DNA from: Leishmania martiniquensis
Taxonomy: Eukaryota; Euglenozoa; Kinetoplastea; Trypanosomatida; Trypanosomatidae
Reading direction: 5' to 3'
DNA: 64,000 bases
Assembly (NCBI RefSeq): GCF_017916325.1
Contig: NC_090167.1
Span: 538,501-602,500 of the forward strand
Below are positions 1 to 8,409 of this stretch, in pieces. The position numbers were made by a program, and so were the translations under genes. Under the pieces are notes generated by a model. It did no database searches. It was given only the letters and a program-made list of their open reading frames with translations, and had not been told where the DNA came from. Position 1 is the stretch's first letter. Each line of letters begins with the position of its first letter.

Positions 1-1838
1 ATTGTGGTGTTTTTCCTTTTCCCCCTCTTTTCCCATTGTTTTCCTCGAAAGAACGCCCGTTAACCGCACAGACACACACACACACAGATAAGCGGGCACT
101 CAGACGGCAGGCGACTCGCACTAGCACGTACTCAAACGTGCGGCTGTTCGACATTCGCTCCTCCTCTCACCTCACTGTCACCCTCCTTCCTCCTCCACGT
201 GAAACGGCAAAAGAAAAAGAGAAATAGGCTCCAGACACATTCTTTCGCAGAGCTGATAGTACACAACCCCCTTCTCTCCACACACACCCCACCTCGCCGA
301 CAAAAGGGCTAGTGAGTGCGTATCAGTTAGTGGGGCTTGTGCTGTCTCCCTCTCTCTTTCTCTCTGCTCCTGCCTGTCATTCCATTCTTAGTCGGAGGTT
401 CTGACCTGTGAGTCTCCTCCCATTTGGGTGCTTCTCTTCGAGGCACCGCTTCCCCTCATCGAGCAAAATTCACTGAAGGGGCGCGCAGAAGCGTTTGCTT
501 CAACAGGAATACACGCACACACAGCGGCACAAGAAGTAGAAACAAAACCCAATCAGCAGCTGCCGTAGTCTGTGGTCACTGAGCATTATCCATCTGTTTG
601 TGTCCCCCCTATAAGGTCTGCGTTTCTCTCGGTCTTGCTCTCGGGGACGTTTTTTGTTTGCTGTGGTCGGGAGAGGGGAGAGGTGGGTAGGGTTGCTGTC
701 GCTATAGTGGCAGATTTTCTTGGCGGACTCTGCGAGTGGGACGCTACGCCACCACGTGTGAGGCGTACGTGTGTCCGTGTCGGGGGTATGACTGCGTAGC
801 CGCGTGCTTTGTAGTCGTCGTGCCGGTTCTGCTTTCCTTTTTTCTGTTTCTGTGCACATTTGTCATTCTGTCAGTGTCGTTGCGGTGGTCTCCGCTCTTC
901 CTTTTCCGGTAGGCGATTCCAACCGAAAGCGAGGACGTGCGCCGCCTCCACGGTATTTTTACAAGGCGCTAGGCTTCGCCAGAGATCGCTTGCTTGCCCG
1001 CTCGCTCTCCTTTACATCCCGTAGCGATTTGCGCTGCCATTGTAGCAGTGCTGTAAGGCTGTGTCGGTTGCGTGATCTGGGGCTCTTTTCTGTTTGGCTG
1101 TGCGTCAGTGAGTAGACCATTTCTTGGGAAGGATTCTCTTCTACCGGCGCTGTGACACATACACGTACAGACACACAAGCACGTGTAAAGGAAGACAGGA
1201 GAGCCAAAGAACCGATACTTGTGCGCCGTCTCTCACCTGACCTCTCATTATCCCCGCCACCCCAGCCCACCTCTCCTTCCCTCCCCCCATTTCCATTTCT
1301 ATACATATTATTTCTCTCTTGCTCATTCGTTTGGTACCGAAGCAAATCCGTCCCCAAACGCGGTGTCTCTCTCTCTCACAGTGTGCGTGCGTGTGTGTGT
1401 GTGTGTCTTCAGCTGTGCTCATTGCTTTAGCCTTCCTCTCTGTCTCGCTGTGGCGCTGCCGTTGGACGTTCTCCCTCGGACGTCGACGTGCGGGCGTGTG
1501 TGTGTGTTGTGGACGCCTTCTTGTCTCATTTGCTCTTGGCTTTCCGAAGCTCGTGTGGCACTCGTCTCGCTTTCCCCTCTCAGTCTCCCCATCGCCCCGC
1601 CGCGATATTTTCGTCCGTCCTCCGGTGAAAGCTGGTCTTCTTCGTTTTCATCGTTGTGCGCCTCTCGGTGGCCCATACGTCATCACGGGGGAGTGTGCCC
1701 GGAACGCTGCGGCTGCATACACACACATCCACACGCATACACACGCACACAGCCAACGTTTCACTAAGGGATATATAGTCGCGATCGAAAGCCGCGCTTC
1801 TTCTTAAGGCGCATATCTGTTTGAACCCCTCAGCGACC
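1..1838. other. 5' non-coding region of the plus-strand gene
   Basis: No convincing gene is seen here. The stretch is rich in short CA, GT and CT tracts typical of trypanosomatid spacers. A strong polypyrimidine run ending in TTAG lies at 342-391, a (GT)n run at about 1391-1406, and a further CT run ending in CAG near 1370-1381. Any of these could serve as a trans-splice acceptor. The nearest AG to the downstream ATG follows a short cttcttctt stretch at about 1797-1808. Short frames on both strands in this region are low-complexity and lack protein-like composition. Confidence 0.7.
342..391 (+). promoter_or_regulatory. candidate trans-splice acceptor (polypyrimidine tract plus TTAG)
   Basis: Almost 45 consecutive bases are C or T with few interruptions, ending in TTAG at 388-391 on the plus strand. 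This is the textbook shape of a spliced-leader acceptor. It lies about 1.45 kb before the first supported ATG at 1839, so either the 5' UTR is unusually long or the site serves a short or non-coding transcript. The assignment is inference from base composition. Confidence 0.35.
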
Positions 1839-4211
1839 ATGTCGAATCTCAACCCCAACGCGCCATCGTTCCCGATATCGAAATACCAGTCGAGCCCGAC
1901 GCACAGCAAGCAAGGCTACAACAACGGCGGGGGTCCCGGAGGCGCAATGCAAAGCGAGCGCTACAGTGGAGGAATGATGTACGACAACAGCAACTACCAC
2001 CAGGGTGGTGGCGGCTACGGCCCTGGCAGTGGCAATCTTGCTGGCGGCTACGGGCAAGGCGGCGGTTTCATGGGCAACGGTCCACAGCAAGGGTACTCGT
2101 CCGGCCCCCGCATGGGTCGCAACAATCGCCAACCAAGCATGCCAAATAACCAGTATCAGGGTCTCAATGGCATGGTGGGCGGTAGTGGCAGCGGCGGCGG
2201 CAGTAGCGGTGGTGGCAGCGGTATGCTCGGCAATTATTGCGGAATACCGGCCACGTATCAGCAAGTAGGTGGCATGGAGATGAATGGCGGCTATGACCAA
2301 CAGCCACCGCAGCAGCAGATTCCGGTGCAGCCTCGAATGCACAATATGCCGCCCAATTCGATGGGCATGAACAATAACATGATGGGTGGGGGCGGCCGCA
2401 TACCGTACAACAGTAACCAACGAAGCCCAATGCCGAGCATGCATCCCAACATGAATCCGCAGGGCAACATCGGCCTGGGCGCCGTCAGCGCCCAGCCATC
2501 GCTGCCCATGGCGGCACCGGCGCCGCCAGTGCCGCGGCCGCTCTCTGTACCTCCACCGACTGCGGTTCAGCCCCACGTTACCAAGAACACGCCGCGCGCT
2601 GTGATGGTGGTGGGCTACAAGAGGACTGGCAAGACGAGCGTGGCGCAGTCGATCGCGAAAAAGGAGGGGTTCGAGTACGTCTCTCTCAAGTCGCCATCGC
2701 AGCCAGCGGCCAGCCAAGTAGCGGGCGGCGAGAAAGAGGAGGAGGCTGAGGAAGCAGAGGAGGAGGAAATGAGCCCACTCGAGCGACTGGCGCCACTGCG
2801 ATCGGCGCTGGAGAGGAAAGCTACAATGAGGGGCATAGTCATTGATGATGCCTTCTCCACCAACAAGTACCAAGCGCACTACGTGGTGCACTACCTCGTC
2901 AAGGCCGGGCTGCAGCTGGACGTGGTTGTGGCCTTGGTCCCCGAGCTGGCGTTGCTGGTCGACCGTGGAGTGAGCTTCGCGAGGGCGCACGCGAAGACTA
3001 TGCACCCAGAGGCCTTCGAGTTTGCCTCGAACCTGGACCCTGAGAGGGTCATTGCTATAGATGAGAGCTTCAAGGCTGAGGAGCTGGCGGAGAAGGCTGC
3101 GGCCGACGTGTCGGTGTTGCTCAAGAAGAGCGACGCATCGATCACGCTAGAGCAGGAGTATTTCATCCCTGACTGCCCCATGGTGACCGATGTGGAGCGG
3201 GTGGAGCAGATTTTAGAGGCGGAGCGTCGCGCGGTGAAGCGGCCGCTGCCGTACACATTCACGTACTCGGAGCCCAACTACGTGCTTGACTACGTACAGT
3301 TTGTGCAGTCGGCGGCGAAGCTGCAGCACTACCTCGTCACGCCGTGGATCTGGGGAGACAAGGTGTCACTGATTGGTTATGACACGGGCGTTTATGTCCA
3401 CCTCACATCGTATAACCTTCTGTTCCAGTTGAACGATGTGCCGGTGGTGATGCAAGAGCTAGTCAAGAAGCTCAGAGGGGAGGTGGAGGCTTCAGCGGCG
3501 GAGGATCCGGCGTGCCGCGTGCTGTTCTGCGTCGAGGCCTCCATGCTGGATGATGTGATCTACATTTCTGACATGATGATCATCGGCAAGCAGCACGGCT
3601 CGGAGATGCTGCTGCACGACCGTGTGAAGTTGCTCTCCGAATCCTTCGGCAAGCTACCGAAGAGCGGCCCTGTGCGGCTGTTGGAGCACTACCCCGTTTG
3701 CGGCATCAAAACGTGCCTGGAGGCGTACAAGGACGTCAGCCGCGGTGCGATTTTTGTCAACCCGGACGGGATCGAGTATGGCCGCTACGATGTGCGCAAC
3801 TTTGTGTATCCCTCTGAAGCAAAGAAGACGGTTCGGCTGCGCGTTTGGGCGGGGAGCATGACCGATGGGATGTGGACCTTTGACGGCTACGTGCGCGAGT
3901 ACGAAGACGAGGTGCTGGCGACAAGCCGCACGACCGGTGCAAACAAGCTTCCTGTCATGATTAGCGACGCCAACGTTGACACACACATGATCAACGACGG
4001 CAACATCATCGAGTGTGTGATGGAGAAGACGGCCACCAAGGGCAAGTCACGTGACAAGAATGCAGTGCTGACGTTCTGCCGCCGCTGCAAGTGGGAAGTG
4101 ACACCCATCACGCAGTTTTACATGTGGGCCTTCGCCGATCCGCCGCAGTGGTCCACGGAGTCTTTCCTGGACGCCTGCTCAACCATCGCCTCGGTGCGAC
4201 CCACCGTTTAG
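1839..4211 (+). CDS. P-loop protein with a degenerate mRNA-capping guanylyltransferase-like C-terminal domain
   Basis: The 790-residue protein begins at the ATG at 1839; the few codons upstream open only with TTG. Residues 1-250 are Gly/Asn/Met/Gln-rich and probably disordered. A Walker A motif, GYKRTGKT, sits at 259-266, followed by an acidic run (299-310) and a kinase-like segment to about 440. From about 470 onward the order of elements resembles capping guanylyltransferases and DNA ligases: a motif III/IIIa-like stretch at 563-599, a motif IV-like GAIFVNPDG at 636-644 and a basic motif V-like stretch at 662-668. The KxDG nucleotidyl-lysine motif is absent; the equivalent place (about 499-508) reads LVTPWIWGDK. 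Known trypanosome capping enzymes (CE1, Cgm1) also join a P-loop module to a guanylyltransferase, so this may be a diverged, possibly inactive paralogue. The CDS is certain; the family call is moderate and rests on motif order. It is the only plus-strand gene in the window. Confidence 0.9.
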   Translation: MSNLNPNAPSFPISKYQSSPTHSKQGYNNGGGPGGAMQSERYSGGMMYDNSNYHQGGGGYGPGSGNLAGGYGQGGGFMGNGPQQGYSSGPRMGRNNRQPSMPNNQYQGLNGMVGGSGSGGGSSGGGSGMLGNYCGIPATYQQVGGMEMNGGYDQQPPQQQIPVQPRMHNMPPNSMGMNNNMMGGGGRIPYNSNQRSPMPSMHPNMNPQGNIGLGAVSAQPSLPMAAPAPPVPRPLSVPPPTAVQPHVTKNTPRAVMVVGYKRTGKTSVAQSIAKKEGFEYVSLKSPSQPAASQVAGGEKEEEAEEAEEEEMSPLERLAPLRSALERKATMRGIVIDDAFSTNKYQAHYVVHYLVKAGLQLDVVVALVPELALLVDRGVSFARAHAKTMHPEAFEFASNLDPERVIAIDESFKAEELAEKAAADVSVLLKKSDASITLEQEYFIPDCPMVTDVERVEQILEAERRAVKRPLPYTFTYSEPNYVLDYVQFVQSAAKLQHYLVTPWIWGDKVSLIGYDTGVYVHLTSYNLLFQLNDVPVVMQELVKKLRGEVEASAAEDPACRVLFCVEASMLDDVIYISDMMIIGKQHGSEMLLHDRVKLLSESFGKLPKSGPVRLLEHYPVCGIKTCLEAYKDVSRGAIFVNPDGIEYGRYDVRNFVYPSEAKKTVRLRVWAGSMTDGMWTFDGYVREYEDEVLATSRTTGANKLPVMISDANVDTHMINDGNIIECVMEKTATKGKSRDKNAVLTFCRRCKWEVTPITQFYMWAFADPPQWSTESFLDACSTIASVRPTV

Positions 4212-5900
4212 GGTTTTTGTACGACACCGTTTCCATCGATTGCGTCGGAAACCCAACTAGTGTGTGGTCGCTGCGCACCCCCGTTCGTGACTGAGATGAA
4301 CTGACGTGCCCGACTCCATCTCAAGAGAGTGTGTGTATGCGAGCCATGCGCCACAGGTGGTCCCCCGGTTGCCCAACTTCCGCCGAGCATATCCTCACAG
4401 GGTCAAAGAAAAGGGCACTATACTCTTCCGCGGTGTCACATCGAGCGGCGGTCGTGCCTCTCTCTTCGCCAGCTCAGCGGGGTACTTTTGTGTGAAGCGC
4501 GTATGGCAGCATGGTTCTCGGGGTGGTGATGGGGGATGCGGCTGGCGGCTTCACAGAGAGAGGTACACACACATGCGCGTGGCATCGTGATGGCGAGGAT
4601 GAACTCATTAGGCGAGATCTGTGTGTGTAGAGACCTCGGGAAGGCGAGAGAGAGAGAGAGACAGCGAGAGGACAGAATCAAACGGGGGATTGATGTGTTT
4701 GAGGTAGCAACTCTCGGAGTGACTCCGCCTCGCGGGATAGCGAATGGGAGGCAGAGGACGTTGTACCGTTCGCGTCTTCGGTTTTACAAGTGGCTTCTTA
4801 TTTCACCTGTGCTAGCGAACGATGAAGTTCAGTGCACCTTTGCTTATATATATATATATGTATTGTTGTTGAGGCGGTTGCCAATGTTCGTCGGCAACAA
4901 AGGCAAGCCCAGCCTGTTACATCCCTCCGCATCCAGTGTCCCGGCGACCTTGGAAGCACTGCTTCGTTTGAAGGGACGCTGGGCTTTGGTCTTCATAATA
5001 CTGAAGGTAAACATTAGGAAAAGAATACAGTCAGCGTGGAAGTGCCAGACCGCGGCGATGGTATCAGTGCATACCTACGTACTTGGTGTGTGTGTCTGTG
5101 TGCGATTGTTTCGGAAATGCCACGTGCAGTGAATGAAGAGGAGGATAGCCGGCGTGACGGCGACGACGACGATGCAGCAGATGAAGTACCCACGCTTTGT
5201 GTGTGTGCGCGTCGTCGCGGGTGTGTGGGTAGGGGGGGGCGATGGCTCCCTGAGTGGACATGTTGGATGTGGCACCGTGTGCCTGCGCATCTCCTTGTTT
5301 GTGGGGGATGCAATCCTCTCTTTCTGTGCCTTTCTCTCTTCGCATGAAAAAAAGCAGAGATGTCGACACCAAAAGGCACACACACACAAAGCACCAATGA
5401 GGAAGCGGCTGTGGTGTTTGGCAGGTGAGATCCGCCTGAATCGACTTTGACCCAAACGTAGGTGCGGGTCTCGCGTGCGCCTCGATGCAAGTGTATGTTT
5501 CTGGTGGGCTGAAGCTACGCAATGTTCACTGCCACTGTGGCAAGGCCGCCGGCGTCTTTGTGGAACAAGTGAATCCCTCGAAAGAATCCATACGGCATCT
5601 TTTTAGGAGGGAAGAGGAGTTCAGGGGGGAGGAACGGTCGGGCGCGTGGCAGCCCCAACGCCTCTCTCGCTCCCTTGGCACTCCCACATCCAAAACGTCG
5701 CCGCTGCAGAAGCAGCACGAGGACCCCCAACGACGCATGCTTCCTGCGCTACTTCTCTCCCCGGCCTTTCCTTCCCGGCACGCCGTTTCCCCCGCGCCTC
5801 GAGCCCCCTCGCCAGGCGCCCTGCCAGGCCGGCGCCCCCCTCGGCGTGGTGCCCCTTTGCCAGGGGCCCAGGCGGCCTCCTCCCCCGGGCGACGCCGCGC
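4212..5900. other. convergent strand-switch region
   Basis: The plus-strand gene ends at 4211 and the first minus-strand gene ends at 5901, so two transcription units converge here. In Leishmania and relatives such regions are transcription-termination zones and are often marked by base J. No gene is supported inside. Visible elements are an (AG)n run at 4645-4660, a (TA)n run at 4845-4859, a G run near 5229-5237, and a very GC-rich block at about 5750-5940. No tRNA-like box B was recognised by eye; a tRNAscan-SE search would settle that. Confidence 0.75.
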
Positions 5901-5940
5901 CTACCCGCGAGGCCCAAGGTTCAGGCAAAGGCGGCGCTGA
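5750..5940. other. GC-rich, hairpin-capable block at the convergent switch
   Basis: This stretch is dominated by C and G and differs sharply from the CA/GT-rich spacer to its left. It contains a perfect 6-bp hairpin, GCCCCT at 5851-5856 and AGGGGC at 5862-5867 with a 5-base loop, and several repeats of GCCAGGC-like words. It begins in the 3' flank and runs a short way (about 40 bases) into the end of the minus-strand gene ending at 5901. It could mark transcript 3' ends or termination, but that is inference. Confidence 0.5.
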
Positions 5941-6827
5941 TCGTAAAGGCGGCGCATCTGCCTGTCGTGCAGCTCCGTGGCGAGCTCCTCCACACCCGGC
6001 CCCGTCACCGACGCTGCCGTTGTCCGGGGAGGTCGCACCGCAGGCTGCCGCATCGGGCTGAAATCGAGGCGATCGCGGCACTGCATCGCTCGCACCTCAT
6101 AGCTCAAGAGCCGAAGCTCTCTCTGGAGCGTCTCGACAGCGTCACTCGTGGGATCGACGAGGATATGCGGATCTATGCAGACTGCCGCGTTGCGCCGAAT
6201 CGGGGCGGCGGCGGGCGGCGGCCTCGCTGCATTCGCAGAGGGGGGTGATGATCGAGTTGGCTGGTGCGACAGCGATGCTTGCACAGCGGAGCTAAGACGT
6301 GTCACGGCCGGTGGAGGAAGCGGGGGTGGCACGGGGGACAAGAGGAGCGGCCGAGAATACCAAGAGGGTCGATGGTCAGCTGATAGTGACGCTATTCGTG
6401 CTCCAATGAGGGTGAGGCTATCTGCATTGTGACCGTTGCGCTGCCATGGAACGGAGCGATCATCAAAGTGGGCGAGAAGCGACGTACTGCGAGCCAAGTG
6501 GAATGCCGAGCTCATGGTAGCGTCGGCTGACGAGGGCGAGTCGAGGGGCGCGGTGGAGCCCACGCGGGAAACGGCGCACAGCTGTGAGCGTGGCGGCGCT
6601 GGAATGAACCACAGCGTATTCGCCTGGTCGATGCCGCAACTCATGCCCACGGCAGCGGGGGTCGTCTGAGGGTCGATGCGCTGTCCATACCAATACAGAT
6701 CACCCGCTCTGCCGAAGACCTTCAGCACATTATGGAACTTGACGGTTGGTTGCAGCTGTAGCCGACGAGGTTCATCGCACCCGTCCCTGTACACATCCAG
6801 GAAACACCGCCCCGCACTCGCGTCCAT
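5901..6827 (-). CDS. hypothetical protein with N-terminal ubiquitin-like (SUMO/Rad60-like) domain
   Basis: This is a 308-residue protein with an ATG at 6825-6827, preceded on the minus strand by a pyrimidine-rich leader. Residues 8-78 follow a beta-grasp order: a strand FLDVYRDG, a second strand RRLQLQPTV, a helix KFHNVLKVF, then YWYGQRIDPQTTPAAVGM and a final strand NTLWFIP. The G-x-R-I-x-P-x-x-TP-x-x-x-GM pattern is characteristic of SUMO/Rad60-type ubiquitin-like domains. The middle (about 85-215) is Ser/Pro/Ala-rich and probably disordered. The C-terminal part (about 220-308) is charged and likely helical. There is no terminal GG, so conjugation is unlikely and a scaffold or adaptor role is more plausible. 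It is the last gene transcribed before the convergent switch. The gene is well supported; the domain call is by pattern only. Confidence 0.75.
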   Translation of the reverse strand: MDASAGRCFLDVYRDGCDEPRRLQLQPTVKFHNVLKVFGRAGDLYWYGQRIDPQTTPAAVGMSCGIDQANTLWFIPAPPRSQLCAVSRVGSTAPLDSPSSADATMSSAFHLARSTSLLAHFDDRSVPWQRNGHNADSLTLIGARIASLSADHRPSWYSRPLLLSPVPPPLPPPAVTRLSSAVQASLSHQPTRSSPPSANAARPPPAAAPIRRNAAVCIDPHILVDPTSDAVETLQRELRLLSYEVRAMQCRDRLDFSPMRQPAVRPPRTTAASVTGPGVEELATELHDRQMRRLYDQRRLCLNLGPRG

Positions 6828-8409
6828 GAAGCGAAGACAGGAGAGGCAATTGGTGAGGTAGGGCGGGCGACTCGGATCGACTGGTGTCCTCGTCCCTGTT
6901 CTAATACTATTTCGCCGTGGCTACGTATGATATGTCTTTGTGTGTGTGTGTGGAAGGAAACGATACGATCTCCCTTGTGAGTTGCACGCTGACGTCTCCC
7001 TGCTGTCGCACGCAGACCCAAAGCTCTTTTTTTTATATATCGACCGGTGACGGCAGCACGACTCGAGGAATCTGCTGACGCGACCACAGCCGCCAAAAGA
7101 AACGACAAAAAAAATTTTTTGTGGAAAGGAAGGGGAGGGGGAATTCGTGAGACGTGTCCTCTCGCAGAGGCGGTGCATATAATCGCCCCCCGTGCTTTGA
7201 GGGGGTGGGGGAGGGGGAGGAGTGCAAAGAACCGCGACGCTGCAGTACATCCTCAGGCACGTGGATGCGCCGATACGAGTGTACGCGTAGTGGACGTTGG
7301 CGCGCAGCCCTTTTTGATGTCCATTTTTCTCTTTTCCTCAGTTCGGCTTCCCTCTGAAAGTTGCCCATCGCCGTCCCGCTTCACCGGAGAGACAGAGAGC
7401 GGGCAGTGTAATGGCAGCAGGAAAGGAACAAAGCCATACAAACACGCACACACACACGCAGAAAAGAATCTGACGAGCGGCCCCTCAACCGATTCCCCGC
7501 GCATCGGCAACACTCGGCAGAGAGAAACTTCTCCAGTGCAGCTGCTTCCACATTAGCACGGTAGACTGAGATAGAAGGCAATCAGCCAACGGCAACAGAC
7601 ACGAAAAAAGAGGCCACCACCCAACGCACAAGCAGTGCAGCCGAGGAGCCACCTGTGGTGCTACGAGTATCCCACACATGGCTGCGACATCACCGCCGGC
7701 AGAATGAGGAGGATCGAAGGTGTTTCAGAACAGCAACTAATAATACACAAAGCTCCTCTTCTTTTTCATTGCTGTCAGCCTCTCTGCCCTACACCACACG
7801 AGTTGCCACTAGGCATGACCCCGAACCCTCCCCCGGCCCATGGCGTGGTGGTGCAGCAGCGGCGCAGAAACGCGCCGACTCGGGCCCTCCGTGCACCGCC
7901 ACCTCCGACACGCCCAGGCCACGCCGACACCGTGACCGGCCACATCCATGGAGACAGCAGCGCAGCACCACCGCCCACTCGACCCGCCGACAGCGATGGC
8001 ACGGAAAAATCCCTCCGACCCGCCCATGCGTCGCGGCCGCTGCACCCGGGGCCGCCAGCACAAGAGGAGTGCCACTTGGCATGCAGATGGGAAACCGCTT
8101 TGCTTGCACTCACGCAGAGCGAGAGAGGGAGAGAGAGGGGGGAGGGAGGAGGAGAGAAGCGGGGGCATGGGAGGCCACTGAAATTCCGCACGCAATGACA
8201 GCTGTGCCCCGACACGTCTTTAGAGTTCGCTGCAGTGCTACAAGAAAAGAGGTTTCACTCATGCGCAGAGGAATTCAACGTACGAGAGGAAAGTGGACGG
8301 AGAAGAGCAGAGGAGCCCCAGCGGTAGCGCGGTGGGATGTGAAAGCGAAGTTGGCGCTCAGAGAGCGCAACAATAGCAACCGCATAGGGGAAAAGAAAAA
8401 GATGTCCGA
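6828..8409. other. spacer between the ubiquitin-like and SAPS-like genes
   Basis: About 1.6 kb without a supported gene. It contains a (GT)n run near 6930-6952, an A8T7-like stretch near 7107-7122, and GC-rich low-complexity frames on both strands. A long plus-strand frame here extends antisense into the next gene and looks spurious. The content is best explained as the 3' UTR of the gene to the right and the 5' UTR of the gene to the left. Confidence 0.65.

Noticed and set aside
1830..3005. 391-residue minus-strand frame opposite the capping-like gene
   Set aside because: It is antisense to the Gly/Asn-rich and P-loop coding region and has His/Ala-rich composition expected of a mirror frame. 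Codon periodicity favours the plus strand.
4536..5132. 198-residue plus-strand frame in the convergent switch
   Set aside because: It runs through AG and TA microsatellites and has no domain-like segment. It is more likely the 3' UTR of the plus-strand gene.
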